Shown here: in pieces, positions 12,702 through 25,472 of the stretch
Layout: each line of letters starts with the position of its first letter
How positions within the stretch are numbered: the first letter of the stretch is position 1
Assembly: GCA_002812745.2 (NCBI GenBank)
Contig: NCSJ02000052.1
Span: 114,884-178,883, forward strand
From: Scytalidium lignicola
Taxonomy: Eukaryota; Ascomycota; Leotiomycetes
DNA: 64,000 bases
Direction: 5' to 3'
The notes under the pieces: generated by a model
The model's database searches: none
The model's input: only the letters and a program-made list of their open reading frames with translations
What the model was told of the DNA's origin: nothing
Position numbers and translations under genes: made by a program

Positions 12702-15169
12702 GCCTGTTTACGTGTTACCCTTGCATGGGCACGCGCTACGAGTTTAGAGCCCGGGATTTCAAATCTATGCAAGGCCCTATCCATCCATTTACAGTACCGG
12801 TACAGTACGTACTTGCTGGCAAGGGCGAAAATGGAGTCCGTTTTTTCTTTTCTTTTCCGGCGAACTGTGGAGTTGTGAGAGGAGCAAATGAGCAAATGCA
12901 AAGAAGNAAAAAAAGAAGGAAAATGTAGGGTCCATCCCCATTTCTTGAACCCCCGTTTTTTTCTTCCTTCTCCACTTTCAGGTAGAAAATTCTAGTACTC
13001 CGTACGGACGTATTTCTCTCCTTTCTTTTTTGAAGATCACGAGCGTCGCAATGTCTCCATCTCTGGCCAAGCAACCGGAAGGTAAGGACATTGAAAGAGG
13101 ACGGGGATTGGATTCCATCAGGTTTGAACATGGGTTGGTTTCCGCAACGCCCCTCCGTTAACGACCATCAACTATCATTCCAGTATCATCTAGGGCCTAG
13201 TCACCGAAGCTAAGAGGCCTCTTTTTTCCCACAACTCGCTTGGTCCAAAAAGACGTCAGAGCCCACGATGTAACTTACAGTACAGGACACATTTGAAGAG
13301 TGGACTACCATTACCGGTAATATTCCTTCGTATCTCCTGTTCGAACGAACGAGCGAACTGGGGGGTTTTTTTCCTTGGAAAAGTATTCGTGACACTAGGT
13401 CGATCCCGCCCGTTGTGAGTGGGTTTTGGTTTGTTCGCGTTTTTCTTACGCCTCAATTGCGACTAGATCCGAGCGGATAGCGAATCTGGGGCTTTTCGTT
13501 GGCTACTGAGCACGCGTTGAAAAGAGAAATTGAGGGACACCAAACGCCAAAAATTTCGCAACTTTCCCACAGACCACCGAAGATAGGACGAACGTCACAA
13601 CTGTACCTTGTCTGCAGATATAATCGGCACGGAAAGTAATAGTAATTGTGATGGTAATAATAACAATAACAACAACAATTATTGCAATGGGGGCATATCA
13701 CCACCAGATATAGGTACGAAAGTACTTCTGATGAAAGGTACTGGTATATTTTTGGGGCCTTCAAAAGATGCACAGACACATAATCTCCCAGCCACCTTAG
13801 CGGCCATTACTCCACAATATTGACAGTTTACGAACGTCATAGTTGAACAGTGCATAACCTTATGCAAGCTATTTTAGATGAGCCCTAGCATTGAAGCGCG
13901 TGTAGGTGGAGAAAAGCACCCGGAAATTATGCTTTATGCAAGGGTACGCAAAATCGCTCTAGGCCTAATGTGGGAGGGCCTTGGAAAATTCGTTCGCATT
14001 TCCTCATGGGGGACCCGACTGGCTGGGAAGCAGAGGGGGGGATGGACGATGATCTGTGATATGAATTGTATTGGAGAACAGAGAATTGGGAACCGCCTTT
14101 GTGTAACCTGTGAGCGCGTGTGTTGGTATCATACGGATATTGATGTTGGTTTTTTGTTTGTGTGCGTGTTGTATGTGTATGTGTGTGCTTGAACAGGGTA
14201 CAGTAGCATCTGCGGCTCCTTGTTCGTGCTGTAGCATAATCAAGACTTTTTGTAAGATCTGGTGGGCTGACCAGTACGGAATTGAAACTCTCCGAGTTTG
14301 AAGGTATTACTGATTCTCTAAGCTCAAGAAAACTACCGGCTAGATCGGGTATATGGGGTAAACCCCTCATTGGTACCGGACTCGAAAGCGGTGCTGTTTA
14401 TCTCCATCAAAAGGGTTTCTAGCCGGCTTCTCCTCTTGTGTTAGAATGGATCGGACGGTGGTGGTCGCGTATGTCTCAGTGAGACGGAAGCCCCGCCAAT
14501 ACCACGGAAAGCTTCCAGCGTGTGCTTCTGGCTCAGCCCTTTTGGCAGGCAACATTCATCTTCGGCGTTAGTGCCCGAGAAGGAAGGACAAAAATGAATT
14601 GCATGTCCGGAAGCGGGCTGAAGCCATGCATGTTGCCTTTGAGGTCAAGTTTTCTAGTGGTTTTGATGGCTGAGCCCGTTTGGTGTGGTTTGATGTGCTG
14701 TCTTTTTCTCTGTAGGTTTCACGGAAACAAGGCTGGAGCACGGCGATTGGACGCAGCCCTGCGTGTTTTGCACCACCTCAGCGGACCACTCAGGGGCAAG
14801 TTGTGAAGGTGGCTAGTCAGCGCCGTTCGGAAGCGATCCAAGACCCAGAAGGCTCTCGAGTTTGGTAAGAATGTCAACAACATCTAGATGATGGTCCATC
14901 GTAGCTTGTACAGCAGAGATGTTCTGGTTCTGGTTCCAAGTGATAGATCCCTGACGATCATCAACTGGTAATGCTGCACAGTAAAATGGACCTGGATTAC
15001 CAAATGTTGCGGCTCTCACAAGATGCTGTACGATGGATGCAGATTGGAATAGATTGGGATTGACTAGGGAACTGACCCGTCTTACGTGTGAGGGATGCCG
15101 CCTTAAAAACCGGAAGCTTGAAGTTTTGAATGCATCGAAGCACCAGGCACAAATAAGTATACTGTGGTA

Positions 15170-15194
15170 GTACAGTACAGTACAGTACAGTACA
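15170..15194 (+). repeat. (GTACA)5 pentanucleotide array
   Basis: Five perfect tandem GTACA units. The same word, often overlapping as GTACAGTAC, recurs in the surrounding 10 kb and in the other long intergenic spans. Confidence 0.9.
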
Positions 15195-16600
15195 ATCAGC
15201 ACGGAAAAGCGACGATCATCTCCGCCATTACTGTACGGTCCTCAACCACGGATCGGTGTGGCTATCAACCTTTCAAATCCGCATGCTGAATGATGATGGC
15301 GATGGTCCAGTGCGGTGGTTTATCATCGAACGGGTCTTATCACCGTGCTTAAGCTGCTACCGACAGGCTTCCTCTCTCCCATCATGTTCCTGATTGAGCG
15401 GTCGTGGCATCTGAGACCGAGGAGAGACGGACGCGTTCGCGCGAACACTGCACGCCATCCACGACTGGATCTTGATTTTGCTGGAGTCGTGCATATTTAG
15501 GATTTCCACCTGAAAACAAACCTGGATCCGACGAGGTTAGTGGTCGCGTCGTTCCAGCATCAACGAACAGGCCCATTCCCGGAGAGACAGCCCTAGGGCC
15601 TGCAGGTCAAGATGCGGTTCGACAGGTGGAGAGGGCACGAAGAGGAGACCGGAGGTACTTTTGGGCTGCACTTTGCCTCTTTCCCACGCCGCCTCTGGTC
15701 GCTGGTCTCTGGTCTCTGGGGCAGTCTGGCCACGAGGATTGGACAGCCAGGGGGGAGACAAGACGACTAAGAGGGCTGGGGAGCGGGCCAGCTGAGGCAG
15801 CTCGGCGAACTGCCTGTGTTTCTGCTGCCCGTGACAAGACAGTGACAAGCCTCTCTCAACAAGGTACTTTCCCGTACATGTAGACAGCAGTAATCATGGG
15901 CGGTGATTAACGTCGATGGAAGTACTGTACACGCCGTGTAAAGTACAGGTATCAAACCGTTTTAGCAAGGCCCATTGTTGAACGAGTCCTTGAGGCATCG
16001 TGGTGACTCGGCTCCACTGGTTGTGGCCTGTCTGCCCCCTTCGTTCCCCCCTTCTCGCCCTTCTTCTCCTTTCTAACCCCTTATCCAGCCAGCCATGAGC
16101 CATCATCATCATCCAGCATTCATTTTTTTTGCATTTTGCATTATTCTCGCTGCTCGTTCCTTGCCTTGCCTTGCCTTTCTACTACTGTCCTGGCCTGGAC
16201 CTTGCATTCCACATTCCCGCCATCCACCACCGTCCGCCATCCACCCATTCGCCCATCCTCCAACACCGCGTCCATCAACCTGTGGCCAGTGACTGGCGGC
16301 TTTGCGACCTGCTCTTGCGGGCGGACTCGTACAGTTACGTGAACTGCTCACCACTCTTCCTGCTGCCGTCGTCTTGGATGCCGCCATTCCACTGGCTGAC
16401 AAGTCGCCTGCCCTTTCCCCAATCCGTCCCTAAGATGGGCTCTGGGGCTGCGTCGCGGACATGCAGGGCCATCATCAAATCCAACACGCAGTAGCCTCGA
16501 GAGAGAGTTCAATACAGTAATAATTATTGCATCGTAATCCCAGACCCGAAGAACCCAGCGCGCCCTGCTCGAGACTCCACTACAGTACAAACACACAGCA

Positions 16601-16620
16601 CAGTACAGTACAGTACAGTA
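16601..16620 (+). repeat. (CAGTA)4 array
   Basis: Four perfect CAGTA units, the same pentamer as at 15170 in another phase. It is followed within 200 bp by TACTGTACTGTA and by three tandem CTGTACTGTAT-like units at about 16740-16780. Confidence 0.9.
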
Positions 16621-18140
16621 ACTGCGACGATAATAAGGATTGTTGTTACTGTATTATTGTTGCTATATTATTACTCCTATTACTATTACTGTACTGTATT
16701 TATGTGCTACGGTACGGCAGCACTTGCTGGTTGGTACTTGTACTGTGCTGTATCTGTACTGTATCTGTACTGTATCTGTATGTACTTACGTACCACGGGC
16801 GACCCGCGAGACTTGCGCGCACTCTCCTAATCAAGTTAGTGTACTAAGAGGGTAAGTGACTTATTATCACTTCCAAGCGTGGACAGACCGCGTGTTGATG
16901 ACTCAGGCAGCAAAGCTCTCTCTCTCTCTCCCGGCAGTACTCCGTACCCTCTCACCCTCTCAACCCANTCCCCCCCAGCTNCGACTACTTCCTGCTGAAG
17001 TCACTCTAGTCCAGTCCAGTCCAAACCAGTCCCACCCTAGTCGCTCGTTCGCTCGTTCGCTCGGTTCCTGTCACAGCACACCCCAAGATTGGTCCAACCA
17101 CGACCACCAACCAAATCTCACCTACCCATCCCTTCCTTTAACCTCCTCCTCTTCCCTCTCTTCTTCATCCTCTTCTCATCCCTCCCTCTCCGTCTCTCCC
17201 TTCCTCTTACCCCTCCAATTCTGCTGCAGAACAGAGGGATAACTGGACTCTCCTTGGCAATTGGCAGCTCGTTGCGTCGAAGTCGAGATCTAGAGGGTTT
17301 TCCACGGCTCTCTCTGCTCGTCGGTCCGTACCTGTCAGCCTCCACCAACCTGAGGGAAAGGAATCCTTATTATATCCATCTCTCCATCCACCTCTTTCCA
17401 TCCAATTTTCTCCTCCCTTCCGAATCGTCGAGACCGAAATCTCCTTCCAAGAGACCCACGTCCTGACCCCTAATTACTACTTTTTACCTTAACCCCCTTC
17501 TCCGACGAAACGACATTCGTGTGTGCCTCGAGCTCGCTCTCTCTCTCCCTCCCCCCTTCATCCACGGTATTCCACCTCGGTTTTACCTGCCTCTACTCGG
17601 AACGTTCTTTTATGGTCGTTGTTTGGTGACTTTTGAAGACCTGTCCAATCTAATTGGACTGCTGTTCGGCCTTCTTGACGGACGAGTCGACCCCGCATGT
17701 GCTTCAACGTAAATCCACTTTACTGTTGAGCTCCCAGGCGACGAGAAAGATAGTAGATTGAGAGGTACGAATTTGCATAGTGTGGAATCTCTCATGCTCC
17801 TTTTTATTTCGTTTAAGTTTTTTACATCTCAGCTCGAGAATTTTCTTCTACCACTATTACTACTACTTCTCCACCATACTAACAGATCTGTGTGCTAGTG
17901 TTTTTTCTTCCCAGAAAACCCCTCATCACTTCCCTGGAAAATCGCACTCACGAGAACGTGACACGCTACCGCTGCAAAACTAAAAGGCTGGAGACGTTCA
18001 CTCGTTCATCCTACCTTTCTGTTCGCACCGCTTCACAAATCTTTCTCAAGATTTTAGGATTGGTACTTTTTGTCAGCGAGGGATTTTACAATCCTGCCTG
18101 GTTAGATCAAAGTCTTTCCACCGTTTCTCTAAGGTCGACG

Positions 18141-18466
18141 GTATGTACTTTCTCTCACTACCCGCACAAGTAATACTTGTGCACACACGCACATCCCATT
18201 CCACATCGTTTTCCTATCGGCCGAAATGACTTGTTCACCCCCCCTCATGGTTGGGAGATGTGTGCTCGTCGCTGATTGTGGGGCCGCAGATATATTGAGA
18301 CTTCCCTATAACTGGCACTGGTCTGCCGCCCTGGCGCCATCACCGTGGAATACTCGCACTCCCGTCGTAGACAGTTCATCTGTCAATCCGTTCTTTTTTG
18401 TTTCCTCTCTTTTAGCCATCTGATTTAATCATACACACGTTCCTTAATCTAATCTAACAACAACAG
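18141..18466 (+). other. Probable 5' UTR intron of the cyclin gene
   Basis: The donor is GTATGT at 18141. A CTAAC branch site (TAATCTAACAACAACAG) lies just before the CAG acceptor ending at 18466. The sequence between contains ATG triplets, including one opening a 65-codon frame at 18226. The 168 nt from the acceptor to the cyclin ATG contain none. This is what a spliced leader would look like. It is inferred from splice motifs only. Confidence 0.5.
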
Positions 18467-18634
18467 TTGTTATACCTTGAACCTTAACTACGCTCTTTTA
18501 TCCTCTACTACTCGTCACAGAGTATTGTCTGTCGAAGCTCCTGGCGAACTTGACGTCCTTTCTTTCGAAACCACTTTACACTCCCCGATACCCTACCACC
18601 TCGAGTTCGAGATCCTTCTCACCTCAATTTCAAT

Positions 18635-19884
18635 ATGGCGCACCATCAACCTTGTGAAACCTATTTCGTGGAATCAGATGAGCCTGCTACCTATGGACCC
18701 AAGCATGATAGTCGAGAACTAGCAAAACTCATTGGTAGACAAAAGCAAGAAGCTATGGCCAACGAGTTATCAAGACAAGCATGCGAGTCATATATGGAAG
18801 ACATCATCCAGCACATGCAACAGATGGAGGTCAGGCTCTTCTTCATCTTTGCGTGTTATATCCTTTTTTATGCTGACTGTATCTATAGGAAGATACGCTA
18901 CCTGACGTTGCTTCGATAGAAATACAGCAAGAGATCCAATGGTTCATGAGACCTTACCTCGTCGACTTCTTAATCGAAGCTCATGCTGCCTTTCAGCTAC
19001 TCCCCGAAACCTTATTCCTCGCCGTCAATCTGTTGGATAGATACTGCTCAAGACGTGTCGTCTACAAACGGCACTATCAGCTGGTTGGATGTGCTTCGCT
19101 GCTCATTGCTGCCAAGTACGGAGACAAGAAGGAACGGGTACCCATGATCCGCGAGCTTAAGTCGATGTGTTGCTCGCTCTACGATGAGGAGATGTTCACG
19201 CAGATGGAATGGCACGTTCTGAACACGTTGGACTGGTCTATTGGACATCCCACCGTCGACAGCTGGCTTCAAATTACCCTCCTAGACGGGCCCGAGTACG
19301 AGGACATTGAGGTGGAACATATGGCTCTGTACATCTGTGAGATCGCACTCTACCACAAGGATTTTGTCTCAACAAAACCTTCAGTCATGGCTCGTGCTTC
19401 CTTAGCACTTGCCCGTGGTGTGTTAGGTCGCCCAGAGGCTTGCAGTGGAGTCTACGATCATGCCGAGAATATCACTCTGGTCAATCTTTCTCAACAATTA
19501 CATCGCCCATCTCAAGTGCTTGCAAGGAAATACGCATCAACACATATGTCCCGTGTGTCGACTAGCCTAGAGCAGTTCCTTGCGGAACAGGCTGCCGTGC
19601 ATCAACGTCGTCAAACGCCTCCTACTCCACCATCCGAGCAAACCTTAAACCCGCCACCAAATCCCCATGTTTACAGCACACCACAGAAGGGTCAGCATGG
19701 AAATGCTGGTAATGGCTATCTCACACCACCCATCACACCAGAGGGAGAATATTTCATAGCAGGCAACGAGGGAAATCGTTATCAACCACCTCGATGTCCT
19801 GTTACTCCCAGTCCTTCAAACAATCCTTATACTCAACCACAGTACCAGTCATCATCATATCACCCCGAGATGATATTGAACTAG
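18635..19884 (+). CDS. G1/S-type cyclin (CLN/Puc1-like)
   Basis: Two exons (18635-18829 and 18889-19884; 59-nt intron) give 396 residues. The cyclin N-terminal box spans about residues 75-200. Characteristic stretches are MRPYLVDFLIEAH, FLAVNLLDRYCSRR and LVGCASLLIAAKYGDK, then a cyclin C domain. The MRxxLVDFL and KYxD/E-type positions needed for CDK contact are present. The tail is Pro/Thr-rich with several TP and TPP sites (TPPTPPSE, YLTPPITPE), expected for CDK-dependent phosphorylation and turnover. It most resembles the single Cln/Puc1-type cyclin of filamentous fungi that acts with Cdc28/Cdk1 at G1/S. A B-type identity is less likely, because the family's usual long N-terminal destruction-box region is missing. 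The ATG context (TCAATATGG) and the ATG-free leader support this start. Confidence 0.93.
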
Positions 19885-22800
19885 TACCTCGATGTTCCCC
19901 CCCCCTTTATCATTCGCATCTTCCAATCTTTATTCCTCTACTCTCAATCTCGGTACGCCGACCTCAGCTGTACCACAATTTGTAATGTGCGAGTCTTAAA
20001 ACAAAAAAAAGGATCATATGTGGCATTAAGCGCGTTCTTATTTCCTCAACTCATCATCCTTGCATTAGCGTTTGGTTTCTTTTCACGTCGTCATTGCGTT
20101 TGTCGTTTATAGCGATTTGCTTTGTTGTCGAAATTTTTCATTTTTCTGTTTTTAGCTGTTTTCCTATCTCCTCATATTTGCCCTCTTATAACCGAGGCCA
20201 AGGAGATAATAACTTTCTCTTTTTCATACCCCTTATAAGTTCGTTCAGAACGGATGGGTGGGGAATCGCATCATAAGGATCTCAAAAGCAAGGAAGGAAA
20301 CAAATGGATGGTATCATAGGATAGATTGCTACTATTACCCGCTGCAAGGTGGAGAAATAATACCAGTGTGGCGGTGGTGGAGGAAGATGAAACAGTGGGA
20401 TTAATTTTTCTCGAGATTTTGCTTGCGGGATCCCCTTTTTCGAGACTGCAGCTTTGGTGGAAGAAAGATGAAGTGGGCTTGATTTGGAACCTTGTTCCCT
20501 AATCCTTTTTTTGATTGAGGGGAACCTTTGCTGCGAAACCCAATCGAAATAAACCGGCTGAATGGGTTGATAGCTGGGCATATTACCTAGATAGTCGAAT
20601 NAAAAAAGGTGACGAGAATCGTTTCAGCAAAGTCTTCTATTCTGATTTTTGCAATCTTGATCTCATGTGTTAGTTGATTAACTACTTAACAAGAGATCAT
20701 CTATACCGGATCTTCTTAGGGCTTCTTTCAGGGGTAATCCTCCCCATAGTCATCATCCACTCTAGCAATCAGTTGAGACTACCTACGATACAAAATATAT
20801 GTTGCTCTATACTATTCTATACACTTTGCCTTCGACATCCGCCAGGTCACTATCTCGCATCGATATTGAGTAATAAACACGGATACAACGTGCCTTACCA
20901 TTCCGGCACCTAAACTTTACCTGAGATTAAGATGATGGCTGACTATCAGGGATTCCGTACTGTTCTGTAGTTTTATACCAGGAAGCTATAAGCATATCCC
21001 TTACAAGGCCCTATCTTCCTCGAATTCCCGGATATTGAACCCACGTAATGAAGGCTTTCCGATCTGACACATCCAAAAAGTTGGTACNAAAAAAAATACG
21101 AAAACCCTTGGATAAGGACCAAGCTGAAGTTATAAGTATTACGAAGAAGTGAACTAGAGGAATGACGACTTGTCTGAAGCAGTATAAAACAGCTATGGAC
21201 CAGGTACCTAAATCCTCGAGAGCACAACGCTTACACGAAACGAAACAGTACAGTACAAGACGTCAAAGTACTATAATCCTGGAGATCTCTTTTTTTTCTA
21301 GTGTCAAATTTGCACAGTGTTTTATTCAGCCTCTTGATCTGTTCAAATTGAGGGTATTGCAAAGGTAAACATGACTCAGAATGTGAATCCAGATCTAAGA
21401 TCAGCGGATCTAGATAAAGCCAGATACGATTTATGAATGAAAGATACTGCATACCTTCAAGCTTAATTAGATACGAGCTGTTGAGATGATTAAATTTGAT
21501 GTTACTTGCCTTGAGGGTAGAATATGAAAGTGAGCACTCCTCAATATCAGTCATCACGAACAGTTATATGTATGTGACTGAAGGCTGAGACGACGAATGC
21601 CTTCGACGTTACCTCTTCCACTGAGGGGAGCGAGAAGATATCTTGATTAGACTAGCTAAATACTACTAGCTACGGGTGGAGAAACGAAGTGATCATATAT
21701 GAAAGCTCGTATCTATCACTGATGTCTGAGCTTCAGCAAATCTACCCCCATGGAATAGAGTTACTGATACCATGCAGAGAAGCAGGATATTCAGATTACT
21801 AAGGGACTAGCACTCGCACTTACATGTAGCTGATCCTACCAAATATTATATATCTTATCCTAATAAAAGGGACCAAGTCAAATCATTACAAAAGTTCACA
21901 AGTTTTAGTAATTCATTGACATAGACGGAGATATTAAAAAAAGGAAAGGAAGGTCTGAGACTACCCGCTTGTAACTCAATCGAGTTTTTGGATAGGTCAA
22001 TAACAATGTGTAGTTCGGTAATGAATTTATGAGCAACGACAACTTTTATTGATGCAACTTTTATTGATGCAACCATCGAGGGGAATGGTACACTCCCATA
22101 ACTTTTAATCCATTCTTCTTTACCCATGTTTTTTAACGCCTCTAAAAAATAAATGTAACCAAAATAACCCACCGTCGTCGCTGAAAACGGAAGGTCGTTG
22201 TCAAAATAGGGGCTTCTTGTTACCCGCTGCTAATATCCACTTGGTCATGGCGGTGAGTTAAGCCATCAAGAGTAAGCATCAAATTTTGGATGAATAGGGG
22301 TAAATGCAAATAAAACAATCTTCTAGAACGGTCTTCGCCAAGACAACAGCAGGGAGTTGGGCTGCTGGGTTGGCAGAATTGGTGAGTTCAACAAGATCAT
22401 ATTTCGGAAGCGCGGCTTTATGCATTAGATGCGGGTTTTTATTGCTAGATGAATCGTGATAAGTTGGGTGACAGTTTCGTGATGCTTACAGGGAATAGCG
22501 GGCCGGTTTGTCTTGAGACCAGACCTGAAGACCCTTAAAAGGTAAAAAGAAAAGAGACTTCAACAGATACGTACGATATTGCAACTACTACAGGTAACAT
22601 CAAAATATTTATTAATAGCACGGCGCTAAAACGGCGGAAGATCTTGGACTCAGATCACTCAATTTGTGGATATGTTTTGTTTTGATGTTACAGGCGTTTT
22701 CTGGCTATGATGAAAGACGTGTAAGAAGTTCGTTGCTAATTGTAATTAGAAGGATCATTATCGGGGGTTTTTTTCGTTGATGCTAGACCGTTTTGCTCGC

Positions 22801-23183
22801 ATCACCTAGGAGTTTAACCTCTTATAAGTATAAAGTTAAGAAATAATACTAAATAACCAGAATTTCCCCAACACTACATTTCCGTGATTATTATATACAT
22901 TCTATGCATTTCCATAGAACGTCTGGATCCTGGATCAGTATCTCTAATGGCTTTCCAAAAACAGACCAAGTTTTTCCGTATACAGTGTGAGCGTGATAAA
23001 TAGTATGTATGCTGATTAACCATGTTTGAAGCGATGCAAGTTATGATTCGGCGCAGACGGAGCCCACTTTTGGAGATAGTTAATAACTTGCGGGGGGAGA
23101 TACTGTAGAAATGCATATAACTATACTACATTGATCTTGTTCCTGACTCTACGAGCGCTTATTCCAGATACTTTATCTTCACT
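19885..23183. other. 3.3-kb intergenic region
   Basis: This contains the 3' end of the cyclin transcript, AT-rich sequence without a supportable gene, and a 15-bp tandem duplication at 22040-22069. Ambiguous bases lie at 20601 and 21088, each next to an A run. The last few hundred bases are the promoter of the oxidoreductase at 23184. Confidence 0.55.
22040..22069 (+). repeat. 15-bp tandem duplication
   Basis: Two perfect copies of CAACTTTTATTGATG, followed by a partial third (CAAC). It is non-coding. Confidence 0.85.
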
Positions 23184-24366
23184 ATGACGGATGCAAGCCT
23201 TCCAACCCTTAAATGGGGAGTCGTAGGTTAGCGCTTCTCTTCTCTTGGTTCGAGATCAATCAATACTCTAATACCTGATATCACGGGTAGGATGTGGTCT
23301 CATTTCCTCTTGGTTTGTCCATGATCTGCTAAGAGAGCGTCCATCTGCGACAACCAAGCACATAATTCAAGCCATAGGCTCTTCATCTCTTGAAAAAGGC
23401 ACTGCATTCCATCAAAAGTACGCACCTTCGGCAAAGCCAAGCATCTATGCGTCTTACCACGAGGTGTACAATGACCCAGAGGTTCAGATTGTTTATATCG
23501 GAACTCCTCATTCGGTGCATTTGCAGAATGCTCTCGATGCAATTAACGCTGGGAAACATGTACTTTGCGAAAAGCCCATGACCATTAATGCTAAGGAGAC
23601 AGAAACGATGATTAAGGCTGCAAGGGAGAAAGGTGTTTTTCTTATGGAAGGTGTGTGTTTTGAAGAGTAAGGTTTTTTATATTTTTTATCACAGTGGTAA
23701 TGGTATGTAGCTGTTTGGACCCGTTTCTTCCCAATAGCATCCGCACTACAGAAGCTCCTCTATGAAGACCAAGTCATTGGGAAAATAAGTCGCATGTACT
23801 GTGATTTCGGTCTGGATATGCCCATGTCATCTCTGGAATCAACCGCACGAACAGCTGATCCATCTCTTGGTGCTGGTTGCCTCCTCGATATGGGCATCTA
23901 CTGCTTGACGTGGACAGCCATAGTTACTAACCAAGTATCGAAGCAACCAGCTCCCCCAAAAATCACGTCTTCAATGAGCTTTACCAATGGGGTGGATGAA
24001 ATGACAACAGCAGTTCTGAATTATCCTACGTTGCATTTTCAGTCTATCTGTACGACTTCGATGTTGCATAGAACTACTAAGGACTTCTGCCGTGTTGAGG
24101 GTGAGAAGGGGAGTATTGTGGTGGGAGGAGACGCAGCTAGTAAGCCTGGGTTTTTGATAATACGACCAAAAGGTGGGGAAGAAAAGAGAATTGAGTTTGA
24201 CTCACCTGGATGGGGGTTCTATTATGAAGCTGATGCTGTTGCTGAAGATTTGAGACGTGGAAGGATAGAGAATGAGATTATGCCTCTTAATGAGAGTTTA
24301 AGAATGATGAAGTTGATGGATGAGATTCGAGCTCAGAATGGGTTGAAGTATAAGGCGGATCTGTAA
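23184..24366 (+). CDS. Gfo/Idh/MocA oxidoreductase (dihydrodiol/D-xylose dehydrogenase-like)
   Basis: Three exons (23184-23226, 23291-23650, 23711-24366) join to 352 residues. The N-terminal Rossmann motif WGVVGCGLIS (residues 11-20) is completed only by splicing intron 1. The family's GKHVLCEKPMTI motif (Lys109 in EKP) follows. GVFLMEAVWTRFFP spans intron 2, and LDMGIY (about residue 195) is in the C-terminal domain. These match the NAD(P)-dependent trans-1,2-dihydrobenzene-1,2-diol / D-xylose 1-dehydrogenase subgroup, which oxidises sugars or dihydrodiols in the cytosol. The exact substrate cannot be read from the sequence. There is no signal peptide, and the length is normal. A relic of an unrelated FMN enzyme lies 250 bp downstream. 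Confidence 0.93.
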
Positions 24367-24619
24367 TTACCAGGTAGAGTGCGCTACTTCACACCATTCC
24401 TTCCAATCTCATTTAACCATATACATATCTACTCTCATTCATTTTTTTTATTCTGGCAATTCCGCGAACCTCATATTCTCCGCAGTAACTGCAATCCCTT
24501 CATCCCTTATGCGGAAAACCTCTCTATGTGCATGAGTAATAAGCTACACGCATAATGATTATGTGGGGCAGCAGCCGCTGACAGTATAGGACGGACCAAT
24601 TGTGTTAAAAAGTATCTAA

Positions 24620-24937
24620 AGCCTTGAAGATGCTCGAAAGGCTACCGAGGTTGGAGTTCAAGGCATTGTTGTCTCGAACCACGGTGGCAGGCAGTGTGAT
24701 GGTGGAGTGGGATCACTTGATACTCTTCCTGAGATTGTGGATGCCGTTGGTGACCAACTTGAGATCATCTTCAATTCAGGTGTACGATGTGGAATGGATA
24801 TTGTGAAAGCATTGGCTTTAGGAGCCAAGATGGTTTTAATCGGCAGGCCGTTTGTGTGGGGACTATCACTTGCTAGCGAAGAAGGAGTCCGGCATGTGTT
24901 GAAGAGCCTTTTAGGTGAGGTGAGCCTACAGGAATAA
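24620..24937 (+). pseudogene. Relic of FMN-dependent alpha-hydroxy-acid oxidase / lactate 2-monooxygenase-like gene
   Basis: About 104 codons form one open frame with no ATG near its left end and a stop just upstream. It matches the C-terminal half of the FMN-dependent alpha-hydroxy-acid dehydrogenase family. Visible motifs are EDARKATEVGVQGIVVSNHG, then HGGRQ (the family's substrate/FMN loop), GVRCGMDIVKALALGAKMV and IGRPFVWGL. It then stops after HVLKSLLGEVSLQE, short of the family's usual C-terminus. The N-terminal two-thirds, including the flavin-binding start and the catalytic His region, is absent from the flanking DNA as far as I can see. No plausible exon was found upstream. It is best read as a 5'- and 3'-truncated pseudogene. 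The intact frame suggests recent loss. Confidence 0.8.
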
Positions 24938-25472
24938 GATCGGTGCAAAAGGAGGATCTTAGTCGGTCATTGTTGAGGAAAATTGCTTGAAGGACGGTTC
25001 ATTTATCGTCTATGTAACCGTTTATCAATTAGTCTTTAATACGCTATTTATATATCACTCAGACACGCTCTTTTAAAGAGCAATCCATCATTAAAAATGC
25101 AGTCTTACGCAAAAAAATAGCCATCAAAGTACTAGTTAAGAGAATATAATTCTCAAATCTGAATTTTAACTTGCGTTAAATCTTTTCTGGTTTGAAAACG
25201 TGAGGACTACGGTTGTTGAGGGATATCGGGTGATTTCAGTAACGTGAAGAAGAATGAACAGTGCCGTGAAGAAGAGCCAGCGGATCTTCCTTGACTTCTT
25301 GGGTATAAAGTACGGTCATTATCATCAAATACAATAAATAAAAATCCTTTGACTTTTATTTGAAGTCCCCTCTGGATCTCTTTAGTCGAGTTTCACGTGA
25401 CTAATAATCCAGATATCAAAACGCGAGATTCGTACTCTACGTCATTGAAACTAAATTACAACGTAACTCATC
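24938..25472. other. Intergenic, promoter of the flavin-reductase-like gene
   Basis: AT-rich sequence with no gene. The last 100 bp before the ATG at 25473 are the likely leader. No motif stands out. Confidence 0.5.

Larger units (their letters stand above)
8006..18634. other. 10.6-kb intergenic region upstream of the G1 cyclin gene
   Basis: No open frame here has recognisable domains, and those present are low-complexity or antisense to one another. The span is rich in microsatellites (GAAA, GTTC, TAA/CAA, GTACA runs), in TACAGTA/TACTGTA words and in C/T-rich stretches, the last concentrated from about 16.0 to 18.6 kb. It contains single ambiguous bases at 10265, 12907, 16968 and 16981. The last 1-1.5 kb looks like the transcribed leader of the cyclin. 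The rest is probably regulatory DNA, a non-coding transcript, or both; the sequence alone does not decide. Confidence 0.6.
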
